DNA of 64,000 nt, from assembly GCF_000717645.1 (NCBI RefSeq), contig NZ_JNZZ01000020.1, forward strand, positions 57,449 through 121,448. Reading direction: 5' to 3'. Positions 44,711 to 52,702 of the stretch are shown in pieces. The notes beneath the pieces were generated by a model. It ran no database searches. It was not told the DNA's origin and saw only the letters and a list, made by a program, of their open reading frames with translations. The position numbers and the translations under genes were made by a program. Position 1 is the stretch's first letter. Each line of letters begins with the position of its first letter. The stretch is from Streptomyces californicus (GTDB lineage Bacteria; Actinomycetota; Actinomycetes; Streptomycetales; Streptomycetaceae).

Positions 44711-44748
44711 CTATCGAGAATCGATAGATTACTATCGTGAGTCGATGG
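44711..44748. promoter_or_regulatory. Double palindromic operator
   Basis: CTATCGAGAATCGATAG (44711-44727, perfect palindrome arms CTATCGA/TCGATAG) and CTATCGTGAGTCGATGG (44732-44748) share 14 of 17 bases and start 21 bp apart, two helical turns. They lie just before the DUF2975/XRE operon (start 44762) and 84 bp from the divergent endonuclease-like gene. Confidence 0.75.
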
Positions 44749-44761
44749 AGGGGAATGGGTC

Positions 44762-45253
44762 ATGGGAAAGCTGGCAGTGAGGGCGCTGCGTGCCGTGCTC
44801 GTGGTGGTGCTCGCCGGGACCGTGTTCGTGCAGGCGTTGATGCTGTGGGCGCTGATCAGCGGGAATGACCCGGAGGACGGTTCGCTCCCGCTGACCCCGC
44901 TGCGCGTGATCACGATCCTGGGCATCGGGGCGGCCCAAGTGGCCATGGTCTGCGTGTGGCGACTGGCGGCGATGGTGCGGCGCGGAACCGTGTTCTCCCA
45001 CGCAGCCTTCCGCTATGTGGACGCCATCATCGGCGCGATCGTCGCGGCCGCTCTCGTATGGTTCGCGGCCACGGCCCTGAACGCACCCGGCCAGCGGGAC
45101 GACCCGGGCGTCACCCTCATGATGGGCGGGGTGGGCCTGGCCATCCTGGGGGTCGCGCTCATCGTCCTCGTCCTGCGGGCGCTGCTCGCCCAGGCCGTCG
45201 CCCGCGACGCCGAAGCGGCGGAGATGCAGGCCGAGTTGGACGAGGTGATCTGA
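44762..45253 (+). CDS. DUF2975 membrane protein
   Basis: A 163-residue protein with four transmembrane segments (AVLVVVLAGTVFVQALMLWA, ILGIGAAQVAMVCVWRLA, IIGAIVAAALVWFAATAL, GVGLAILGVALIVLVLRALL) and the WRLAAMVRRGTVFSHAAFRY loop typical of DUF2975. It overlaps the XRE gene by one base (TGATG). Members are usually encoded beside a YozG-like regulator, and the partner is present here. Function is unknown, perhaps membrane control of the regulator. Confidence 0.88.
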   Translation: MGKLAVRALRAVLVVVLAGTVFVQALMLWALISGNDPEDGSLPLTPLRVITILGIGAAQVAMVCVWRLAAMVRRGTVFSHAAFRYVDAIIGAIVAAALVWFAATALNAPGQRDDPGVTLMMGGVGLAILGVALIVLVLRALLAQAVARDAEAAEMQAELDEVI

Positions 45254-45528
45254 TGCCGATCGTCGTCGACATCGACGTGATGCTGGCCAGGCGGAAGATG
45301 TCCGTGGGCGAACTCGCGGACCGCGTGGGGATCACCCCGGCCAACCTGGCGGTACTCAAGAACGGCCGCGCCAAGGCGGTGCGCTTCTCGACGCTGGCCG
45401 CACTCTGCGAGGTGCTCACGTGCCAGCCGGGGGACTTGCTCCGCTGGGAGGCGGAGGGCGCCGAAGGCGAGATGGATACCGAGGACGCGGCGGGTGCCGG
45501 CCGGACCGTGGGTGCCCCGGGCGAATGA
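45253..45528 (+). CDS. YozG-like XRE transcriptional regulator
   Basis: A 91-residue protein with a five-helix XRE domain (PIVVDIDVMLARRKMSVGEL, ADRVGITPANLAVLKNGRAK, LCEVLTCQPGDLLRW). It likely binds the double palindrome upstream of its own operon. The acidic tail is short. ATG overlaps the DUF2975 stop, so the two are made in fixed ratio. Confidence 0.9.
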   Translation: MPIVVDIDVMLARRKMSVGELADRVGITPANLAVLKNGRAKAVRFSTLAALCEVLTCQPGDLLRWEAEGAEGEMDTEDAAGAGRTVGAPGE

Positions 45529-45631
45529 ACCCGTAGCTGTCGGCGGCCCCGGGGCGTACGCCGACCGGCCGAGGCCCTGGGCGCGCAGGGGCACGGGCCC
45601 CCTTCAGGTCGGCCGGTCGGAGGGTTCCGGG

Positions 45632-46249
45632 CTACTCCTGCGGTGGGCCGATGACGGACTGGCCGACCTGCTCCGCCAACCAGGATGCGTGTCGTAGCTC
45701 TGACCCGTCGCGATTCGCGCGGCGCACATGAACGAGAACGGTGTGGTCGCCGGAGTGCTCGTCCAGTTCCAGGCTGTGGGAGTTGAGCAGCAGCGAAACC
45801 CGGGCGCTGTTGGCTTCGCGATGGATCTCGCGATCCGGTACGTCGGGCCAGACCAAGCTGGACCACAGGATCTCGCCGATGTTCGGTCCGACCACAGCAG
45901 TGAAATCTTCCTCGATGCTGTCTGGGGGTTGGTCCAGCATGGACGCCCAGAGCGGCAGATGGGATGAGAGGAACCCTGGATCGCTGGAGAGCTCGGGCGC
46001 GTGGACACCCACGTGCAGACCCGTCGGGTCGGAAGGGTCCCGCGTCCAGTCCTCGACATCCTCTTTCCGGAACCAAGCGTCCGGCAGCGCTTCGCGTATC
46101 CGCAATACTTCTGGGACGGTGCGCAGCTCGATATCCACCGACACCTCCGCGTACTGCACGTCCCCCACTGCCACAAGCTGACGTGCCACACGCAGGGCCA
46201 GTACCGGGTCCGCAGTGCGGAAGACCGGGTACCCGATGGAGTTGGACAT
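45632..46249 (-). CDS. Hypothetical protein
   Basis: A 205-residue soluble protein from MSNSIGYPVFRTAD; an upstream ATG at 46273 adds eight residues. Segments VARQLVAVGDVQYAEVSVDI, SSHLPLWASMLDQPPDSIEE, ISLLLNSHSLELDEHSGDHT-like show mixed alpha/beta content. I do not recognise a family. The gene following at 46299 upstream is in the same direction and likely co-transcribed. Confidence 0.6.
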   Translation of the reverse strand: MSNSIGYPVFRTADPVLALRVARQLVAVGDVQYAEVSVDIELRTVPEVLRIREALPDAWFRKEDVEDWTRDPSDPTGLHVGVHAPELSSDPGFLSSHLPLWASMLDQPPDSIEEDFTAVVGPNIGEILWSSLVWPDVPDREIHREANSARVSLLLNSHSLELDEHSGDHTVLVHVRRANRDGSELRHASWLAEQVGQSVIGPPQE

Positions 46250-46298
46250 GCGAGCACCCTGCCAGAGCGCCATCGGGCCAAGACCTGCATTTCCTCGG

Positions 46299-46748
46299 TC
46301 AGGCGGGCGGGCGGGGACACGGAAGCCCCGGATGATGGTGGTTGAGGCAGCAGACCACCGAGAAGGAGATCAGGCTCTGGGACTTCGTGTAGTGCACCCA
46401 GCAGACGTCGACGCCTCGGGGGAGAGCGTCCATCGCGTACACGATCTTGTCTTTCAGGGAGATGTGGGCGCGGCCGCCGCCGTCCCTGTCGGCGGGCGGA
46501 TTCGCCTCGTACGTGTTCTGCAGCCAGGTGACGGCGCCCGCCACACGAGTCCAGGTGCGCTCCGCCGAGGTCTGGTCCCGCCGCAGGAGCCAGTGCCCGG
46601 TCATGAGGGGCGGCAGCGTCGAGGCGACGAACGCGCGGGTCTGTTCGGAGTCGGGTTCCGCACCTGGACGGCGTAGGGCCTCCCGGCCGTACGCGTTCCT
46701 GCTACCGGTCCACGGACCGTATCCGTGCCAGTGCCCTGACCAGGCCAT
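46299..46748 (-). CDS. Hypothetical protein
   Basis: A 149-residue protein starting MAWSGHWHGYGPWTGSRNAY. It contains AEPDSEQTRAFVASTLPPLM, an aromatic HWLL patch, and a Cys-containing segment CWVHYTKSQSLISFSVVCCL. No family is recognised. It sits 50 bp from the next gene, and the end is Pro-rich. It may be real but poorly conserved. Confidence 0.5.
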   Translation of the reverse strand: MAWSGHWHGYGPWTGSRNAYGREALRRPGAEPDSEQTRAFVASTLPPLMTGHWLLRRDQTSAERTWTRVAGAVTWLQNTYEANPPADRDGGGRAHISLKDKIVYAMDALPRGVDVCWVHYTKSQSLISFSVVCCLNHHHPGLPCPRPPA

Positions 46749-46839
46749 CTGCGCCCTTCATTCGGGGAGGCGGGCCGGCCCGGAGAACGTCCCGGTCCGG
46801 CCCTCTGCGTGGTGTTTCGTGCTCAGGAAGAGAGGCAGG

Positions 46840-47082
46840 CTAGAGCGCCAGACCCCGGGTCCTGACCCACCCGGTGGCGAAGACGTCGAGCTCGCTCCCG
46901 GTGAAGCGCAGCTCCTTGCCGGCGCCCTCGGGCTTGCTGTCGCGGATGACGAAGGAGGCATCCGTGCCGGGGAGTGCGGCGAGGCTCACGCAGGTCTCGT
47001 GAGGGCCACCCGCGTTGCCCCCGCAGAAGTCGGAGAAGGCGTCGGCCGTGGGGGCCGACAGGGCGTAGAGGTTCCCGTCCAT
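46840..47082 (-). CDS. DUF397 protein
   Basis: An 80-residue protein. The DUF397 pattern is clear: HETCVSLAALPG near the middle, VIRDSKPEGAGKELRFTGSE and FATGW near the end. In Streptomyces DUF397 proteins are encoded beside XRE-DUF5753 regulators (WhiJ, AbaA-type loci) and are thought to modulate them. ATG 47082 has GGAAGG upstream. An in-frame start further upstream adds unlikely sequence. Confidence 0.85.
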   Translation of the reverse strand: MDGNLYALSAPTADAFSDFCGGNAGGPHETCVSLAALPGTDASFVIRDSKPEGAGKELRFTGSELDVFATGWVRTRGLAL

Positions 47083-47247
47083 GGGAAAGTCCCTTCCGGT
47101 GCTGGTGTCGCGGAGATTCGTTCTCCGAACCGTCGTGCTCCTGCACCCGCCCGGCTGCCGACCGTCCATGGAGACAGCCGGGCGGGGGTCTGTGGCTGCG
47201 GCAGGCGGCGCGGAAGTCACGGCCGGTGCTTCTCGCCGTGTTCCGCC

Positions 47248-47451
47248 TCAGTGCCCCTGAGGGTGCCGCCGCAGCAGCACGTTGCAGTCGGACACCGTGG
47301 TCATGTCACCGACTGCGCTGGCCCGGTCTCGTACGGCCGAGAGTTCTGCGCAACCCGCACAGCCCTCCTCTGCTGAGGGATCGGAGAGATCGCCTTCCGC
47401 GCGTAGCGAGAGCGCCACGGGAGGCATGCTGTGCCTGGTCGGTTCGGTCAT
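47248..47451 (-). CDS. Small Cys-containing protein of whiJ-type loci
   Basis: A 67-residue protein, MTEPTRHSMPPVALSLRAEG, then DLSDPSAEEGCAGCAELSAV, ending TTVSDCNVLLRRHPQGH. The GCAGC pair and the LLRRH end resemble small proteins seen near DUF397/XRE genes in Streptomyces. Start uncertain (47451 or 47460). No motif of known function. Confidence 0.55.
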   Translation of the reverse strand: MTEPTRHSMPPVALSLRAEGDLSDPSAEEGCAGCAELSAVRDRASAVGDMTTVSDCNVLLRRHPQGH

Positions 47452-47604
47452 GCCGTTCATGGTCGGGCGACCGGTCCGATGGCCATGGCTGCTATTCGCG
47501 AATATTCTCGTGCGCGGCCCGGTGATCCCTCGACATGCACGCGGACCAGCGGACAACCTTGGAGCAGCGAACGGAGAATCCTCCGAGGTGAGAGGCGGCT
47601 GGTT

Positions 47605-48354
47605 ATGGCACGTCAGTTACGGTTCAACGGCACGGGTAGTGGCGGAACGGGGTGCCCCTCCGTCCATGAGGACACGGAGAGCGGAGAAGTCATCGTTCAC
47701 GGGCCGCCGTTGACCGACCCCACCGACATCGCCCAATTGCGCCACCTCTCCGAAGGTGAGGTGGCGGTAGTCGTGCCACGTGAGCTGCTGGTGGACTGGA
47801 CGCCGAAGAACGCGACTCGGCAGGCCCGGATCATCGACCTGGACGAGTTTGAGGGGCTGTTCCGGACGTTCAGCCACTCGGCCTGGCGATTGGAGACCCG
47901 GCGACGCTACGCCAGTGACGAAGCCACGGACACTTACCGCCAGTTCGTCGAGACCGGCCGAGTCGAATGGGACGAGAACGATCCGTACTGCGAGCTGATC
48001 CGGTCCCAGACCGCACAGGGCAAACGTGTCGGACGAGTGAGGATCGTCGATCAGCCCCCGACCACGGGACAGCTCTACCTCCTGAACAACGCCAAGCGGA
48101 ACAGCCGTCTGGGGGAGGACATTCGCAACCTGTGGCGCGCTGACGCCGATCGCCTCCAACTACCGGCTGAGGATCTCTGGTTGTTCGACAGCCGACTTGC
48201 CGCCAGGCTGCGATTCGACGACGGTGACCACCTCGTAGACGTCGAGTTGATCACTGAGCCGGCCGAGATCGTCCGGTACTCCGTCATCCGTGACGCGGCA
48301 TGGCATCACGCCGTACCGCACGAAGATCTCGCGGCGAAGCTGAGCAGCGGGTAA
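47605..48354 (+). CDS. DUF6879 family protein with N-terminal extension
   Basis: A 249-residue protein. Residues about 85-249 follow DUF6879: FEGLFRTFSHSAWRLETRRR, YASDEATDTYRQFVETG, GRVRIVDQPPTTGQLYLL, LPAEDLWLFDSRLAARLRFD. The first ~80 residues (RQLRFNGTGSGGTGC, HLSEGEVAVVVP) are an additional domain found with it in Streptomyces. ATG 47605 follows GAGGCGG. The stop is 25 bp before the XRE gene. In such loci the DUF6879 and DUF5753 genes are co-transcribed. Confidence 0.85.
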   Translation: MARQLRFNGTGSGGTGCPSVHEDTESGEVIVHGPPLTDPTDIAQLRHLSEGEVAVVVPRELLVDWTPKNATRQARIIDLDEFEGLFRTFSHSAWRLETRRRYASDEATDTYRQFVETGRVEWDENDPYCELIRSQTAQGKRVGRVRIVDQPPTTGQLYLLNNAKRNSRLGEDIRNLWRADADRLQLPAEDLWLFDSRLAARLRFDDGDHLVDVELITEPAEIVRYSVIRDAAWHHAVPHEDLAAKLSSG

Positions 48355-48379
48355 GGGCAGAAGGAGCAGATACGTACCG

Positions 48380-49228
48380 GTGAGCACTGATTTTCAGAAG
48401 GCTCGTGAGGATCTGGGGCGACGGTTGAGGACGCTCCGAACGGAGAGCCCTCGCGGCCCTCTCACCGGTACCGCTCTGAGTGCCTCCCTCGGCTGGGCGC
48501 AGAGCAAAGTGAGCAAGCTGGAGAACGGCCGCCAGACACCTACCGCGGAAGACCTCCGGGCGTGGGCCGACGCCACCGGCCACCCCGGAGCCTATGACGA
48601 GCTGCACGGACGGCTGAAGGGCTTCGAGTCGCACATCCGGTCGTGGCGGCGGCAGCTCTCGTCCGGTCACCGCCCGGTGCAGGAGACGTGGAACGAGGTG
48701 ACGGCGGCGGCCCGCGTACTGCACGTGTGGGACTCCTTCGCCGTCAACGGTCTGCTGCAGACCCCGGACTACGCGCGGCATGTGTTCGAGAGCTACGCGA
48801 CGCTCCAGAACTCCCCCTGCGACACCGAGGACGCGGTCCGGGCCCGCATGGAACGCCAGCGTTGGCTGTACCAGCCCGGCCGGCTTCTCAACCTCCTGAT
48901 GTGGGAGGGCGCGCTACGGGCGAAGGTGTGCCCTCCCGAGGTCCTGGCCGGGCAGTTGGACCGCCTGCTGGGCGTCATCGGCATGGACACCGTCCGGCTG
49001 GGGATCGTGCCGATGAGCGCCGCTCTGCGTGTTCCTCCCGCCAACGCCTTCTGGATTGTCGGTGAGCGCCTGGTGATCACGGAGGACTGGCATGCGGAAC
49101 TCTGGTTGGACGGCTCCGACACGGTCGCCTTGTACCGGCGGGTATGGGAATCCCTCTGCGCTTCAGCCGTGTTCGGTACCGAGGCGCAGCACGTCATCGC
49201 CCGGACCCGGCAGGCGATGGTTGCGTAG
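48380..49228 (+). CDS. XRE regulator with DUF5753 domain (WhiJ-like)
   Basis: A 282-residue DNA-binding protein. The N-terminal XRE domain (LGRRLRTLRTESPRGPLTGT, LGWAQSKVSKLENGRQTPT) is followed by a DUF5753 domain (ARVLHVWDSFAVNGLLQTPD, YARHVFESY, LWLDGSDTVALYRRVWESL). Members with a neighbouring DUF397 gene act in Streptomyces development and antibiotic control. GTG 48380 follows GGAGCAG. The DUF397 gene is 1.3 kb away on the opposite strand. Confidence 0.92.
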   Translation: MSTDFQKAREDLGRRLRTLRTESPRGPLTGTALSASLGWAQSKVSKLENGRQTPTAEDLRAWADATGHPGAYDELHGRLKGFESHIRSWRRQLSSGHRPVQETWNEVTAAARVLHVWDSFAVNGLLQTPDYARHVFESYATLQNSPCDTEDAVRARMERQRWLYQPGRLLNLLMWEGALRAKVCPPEVLAGQLDRLLGVIGMDTVRLGIVPMSAALRVPPANAFWIVGERLVITEDWHAELWLDGSDTVALYRRVWESLCASAVFGTEAQHVIARTRQAMVA

Positions 49229-49232
49229 AGCT

Positions 49233-49275
49233 GCGGCCCCTCCCGCGGTTTCGCCTAGGGGGAGGGGCGGGCCGC
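49233..49275 (+). terminator. Hairpin after the XRE-DUF5753 gene
   Basis: GCGG-CCCCTCCC (49233-49244) pairs with GGGAGGGG and CCGC (49260-49275) with a small bulge. It lies 5 bp after the stop. Confidence 0.5.
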
Positions 49276-49423
49276 GGGGGTGAAGGATCAGGTGCGCATC
49301 CCGTGGCAGCGGCCCCGCCTGAGGGAGCCGTGCCTCACGGAACCGGCGCTTCGGTGGCCGCCACCTCCTCCCCCCCCCACATCCGCGAAGGTGGGGTGAC
49401 TGCGGCACCTCGCGCTGAGGTAG

Positions 49424-52400
49424 TCAGCCGGCGGCGATTGCCGAGTAGGTCAACACGTCGGCCGGGATCTGATGGAAGAGCTTCCACTCGATCGCCATCG
49501 GGTTGCTGCCCGTGTGCTTGACGTACTCCGCCGGCCCCAGAAGCATCCACGGCTGAGGTCCGCCGATATCCGTCTGCTTGTATCGGCGGACGAAGAGCAA
49601 GACGTGTGTGCCCTTCTCCTTGTGGGTCTGGTAGCGGACACCGGTGGGCGAGCGCTCCGAGGTCTGGTTCTGCGACTCCCAGTGGAACAAGGAGTCATTG
49701 AGGGCGTAGTCCTTGTAGCGCGTCTCCGGTGAGAAGTCCTTCTCGTCCTTCTCCAGCGTGACGAGCAGGGCATCGGTCTGGATGTTCTCGCACCACTTCA
49801 CGCCTTCGCGGAAGTGCCCGGGCTTCTGGCCATCCACTGAGACTTGGCCCAGTGCGGGGAGAAGTTCTTCACGGCTGTACGAAGCATGGATGGTCAGCGG
49901 GATGCCAGCGTGCGCTCCGAGGAGCGGCACGGGTACGTGGTCGGTCTGCTGCAGCACATGAGCAAGCACCTGGCACAACTCGTCCCGGAACGCGTGCTGG
50001 TGGCGCAGTGAGTCCAGTCCAGCTTGGTAGCTCGGGAAGTCTCCACCCAGCGGCCAGAGAGAGAAGAAGAACATGCGGGCGTAGCCCTGTTCCTGCTCGC
50101 TGAGCTCGCCATAGGGAGGAGCGTCATCGGCCAGCAACTTGCTGTACGCCGCAACCCGCAGCGGGTCATCGACGTGCAGGAAGGCCGAGACCCGCTTGAG
50201 GAGGGGCGACTCCCCCTCAGGGCCGACCGCGTCCAGGAGCTTCGCTCGCCGCAAGAGGCCGGTCCACGAGTTGCCGTTGCCTCGGTAGAGCTCCTTGAGC
50301 TCCCGGCCGCTCTCCTTGAGGAAGTCCGCAAGGCGGGGTTCGGCATAGGAGGCGACTTCGCGGGCCAACTGCGTCACGTTGACCGCGATCTGCGCGCGGA
50401 TGTTGCCAATGATCAGGTCCTTGGCCTTCGTCTCCAGGATGATCTGGCAGCCGGAAGGAAGCTGAGGAAAGTCCTGCTCGATGCTGTCGAGGAGGCGGTT
50501 GCGCGTCAGATTCGTCAGCGCGCGGAACTGTTCTTCGAACCGGAACTCCTTACGGTGCTGGCCGATGAAGTCCAAGACGGTGAGGACCGCCTTGTCTTCG
50601 GTACGACGCAATCCCCGCCCCAACTGCTGGAGGAAGACTGTGGCACTGGAGGTGGGGCGGAGTAGGAGCAAGGTGTCGACGTCGGGAATGTCGAGTCCCT
50701 CGTTGAACAGGTCTACGGAGAAGATGACTTGAAGTGCTCCCGAGCGCAGGTCATCCAGCGCTGCCTTGCGGTCGGGTGCTGGCGTCTCACCGGAGAGGGC
50801 GACTGCGTTGAGGCCTGCCCGTCGGAAGAAGTCGGCCATGAAGTGTGCGTGCGCGACCGACACGCAGAATCCCAGGGCGCGCATCGAGTCGGGGTCGGTG
50901 ACCTTGTCCTTCACCGCTTGCACGACGAGCCGAGCCCGTGCGTCGTTGCCTGTGAACAGGTTGCTCAGCGCTGTCGAGTCGTAGGCTCCACGCTTCCATG
51001 TGACAGCACTCATGTCCGTGTTGTCGGTGACGCCGAAGTAGTGGAACGGGCTGAGGAGTTCGTTCTCCAGCGCCTCCCAAAGCCGCATCTCCGCGGCGAT
51101 GCGACCGCCGAAGAACTCGTCCTGGATGTTCGAGCCATCCATGCGTTCCGGGGTCGCCGTCAGCCCCAAGAGCTCCCGGGGCTGGAAATGATCGATGATC
51201 TTGCGATACGTGGGTGACGTGCCGTGATGAAACTCGTCGATCACGATGACGTCGAAGTGATCCGGGGCGATGTGGTCCAGAGCCTGCGTCGTGAGCGATT
51301 GGACGCTGGCGAACACGTGGGTCCACCGGTTGGGGATCTCGCCGCTGAACAACAACTCACCGAAGTTCGCATCGATGAGAACGTTCTGGTAGACGCGCAA
51401 GGACTGCTCCAGGATCTCCTTGCGATGCGCCACGAAAAGCAGGCGCGGATCGCGGCCGAGAGTCTGACGCAGATGCTTGTAGTCCAGCGCCGCCATGACG
51501 GTCTTTCCGGTACCCGTTGCTGCGACGAGAAGATTGCGGTGTCGGTCGTGCACCGTGCGCTCGACTTCGAGGCGTTCGAGCATGTCCCGCTGGTGCGGGT
51601 ACGGGCGTACCTCCAGGCCGGAAAGGGTGAGGTTCGTAGATCCGGGGCGACCACTTCCACCGGCGCGGGACAGGGCATCGTCCAGCCGCTGGGCATCTCT
51701 TTCCGGGTCGTACGACTCGAAAGCCGGCTCACTCCAGTAGGCGTCGAAGGTCGCCTCGAACTTGCGGATCACCGATGGCGTTGCGACTGAGGAGAGGCGG
51801 ACGTTCCATTCGAGACCGTCCAAGAGCGCAGCCTTGGAGAGGTTCGAACTGCCGACGTATGCCGTGTCGAATCCGCTGGCGCGGCGGAAGAGCCATGCCT
51901 TGGCGTGGAGGCGTGTCGAGCGAAGCTCGTAGTTGACCTTGACCTGGGCGCCGAAGTCCCGCACCAGCCGGTCCAAGGCGCGGCGCTCGGTGGCGCCGAT
52001 GTAGGTGGTTGTCAGAACGCGGATGGGAACGCCGCGCTCGCGCGCCGCGTGAAGGGACTTTTCGAGGACGCGTAGGCCGTGCCATTTGACGAAGGCGCAG
52101 AGGAGGTCGACGCGGTCAGCAGTGGCCAGCTCAGCGCGCAGTTCGAAGCCGAGGCTGGGGTCCTCCGGGGAGTTCGTGATCAACGCCGTTTCGGACAGTG
52201 GCGTTGCCGGACGTATGGCGTAGACGCCTGGTGCCTCCTGCTCGGCCACTGCCAGCAGTTTCCGCGGCCCATCGGTGACGAGATCGATCCACTCTGCGGC
52301 ACCCTCGATCGTATTGAGCGATTCGAGGATGTGGTTGGCCGCAACTACCTGCTCGGTAGGGGTGAGGCCCTCGAAGACCCGCCGCACTGTAGTGCCGATA

Positions 52401-52561
52401 TGGCGGGCAAGTACATGGGGCGCTGACTCTTTGCCCACCGAGGAGTCGATGGAGTGCCAACCGGCGTAATCCAATTGCTTCATCCGCTCGGCAAGCCGAT
52501 GGGTGATGAGCGACTCGTAAAGCCCTGCAACTGGCGCATCGCCCGAAATGTCGTTCGCCAT
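49424..52561 (-). CDS. PLD-nuclease / SF2-helicase / DUF3427 protein
   Basis: A 1045-residue protein. Residues about 150-260 are a PLD (HKD) nuclease domain: HAKAWLFRR with H, K and later AYVGSSNLSKAAL. A helicase core follows: Walker A ATGTGKT near 340, box II IDEFHHG, LTATPERMDG, FNEGLDIPDVD, LQQLGRGLRRTED. The C-terminal third is DUF3427 (FFFSLWPLGGDFPSYQAGLD, FREGVKWCENIQTDALLVTL). This COG1061-type fusion occurs in bacterial defence islands. ATG 52561 after GGGGTCGGGG. It is a single gene with no methylase nearby. Confidence 0.9.
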   Translation of the reverse strand: MANDISGDAPVAGLYESLITHRLAERMKQLDYAGWHSIDSSVGKESAPHVLARHIGTTVRRVFEGLTPTEQVVAANHILESLNTIEGAAEWIDLVTDGPRKLLAVAEQEAPGVYAIRPATPLSETALITNSPEDPSLGFELRAELATADRVDLLCAFVKWHGLRVLEKSLHAARERGVPIRVLTTTYIGATERRALDRLVRDFGAQVKVNYELRSTRLHAKAWLFRRASGFDTAYVGSSNLSKAALLDGLEWNVRLSSVATPSVIRKFEATFDAYWSEPAFESYDPERDAQRLDDALSRAGGSGRPGSTNLTLSGLEVRPYPHQRDMLERLEVERTVHDRHRNLLVAATGTGKTVMAALDYKHLRQTLGRDPRLLFVAHRKEILEQSLRVYQNVLIDANFGELLFSGEIPNRWTHVFASVQSLTTQALDHIAPDHFDVIVIDEFHHGTSPTYRKIIDHFQPRELLGLTATPERMDGSNIQDEFFGGRIAAEMRLWEALENELLSPFHYFGVTDNTDMSAVTWKRGAYDSTALSNLFTGNDARARLVVQAVKDKVTDPDSMRALGFCVSVAHAHFMADFFRRAGLNAVALSGETPAPDRKAALDDLRSGALQVIFSVDLFNEGLDIPDVDTLLLLRPTSSATVFLQQLGRGLRRTEDKAVLTVLDFIGQHRKEFRFEEQFRALTNLTRNRLLDSIEQDFPQLPSGCQIILETKAKDLIIGNIRAQIAVNVTQLAREVASYAEPRLADFLKESGRELKELYRGNGNSWTGLLRRAKLLDAVGPEGESPLLKRVSAFLHVDDPLRVAAYSKLLADDAPPYGELSEQEQGYARMFFFSLWPLGGDFPSYQAGLDSLRHQHAFRDELCQVLAHVLQQTDHVPVPLLGAHAGIPLTIHASYSREELLPALGQVSVDGQKPGHFREGVKWCENIQTDALLVTLEKDEKDFSPETRYKDYALNDSLFHWESQNQTSERSPTGVRYQTHKEKGTHVLLFVRRYKQTDIGGPQPWMLLGPAEYVKHTGSNPMAIEWKLFHQIPADVLTYSAIAAG

Positions 52562-52646
52562 GCCCCGACCCCCCTTATCTGACAGCGTTCTGCATAGGTA
52601 GTTGTATCAAGCAGTGCTGACAGCCAACGCCTGGGGAGAAGCGGTA

Positions 52647-52675
52647 GGGGGCGCCCGCGGTCCGCGGACGCCCCC
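52647..52675 (-). terminator. Terminator of the SEC-C gene
   Basis: GGGGGCG-C-CCGCGG pairs with CCGCGG-A-CGCCCCC around a T, with one internal mismatch. It lies 28 bp after the SEC-C gene stop. Confidence 0.75.
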
Positions 52676-52702
52676 ACCGAATGCGGGTGGACGGGCTGGA
52701 TC

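Noticed and set aside
46840..49228. Toxin-antitoxin module
   Set aside because: The XRE and DUF397 proteins match developmental regulator loci, with no toxin fold recognised.
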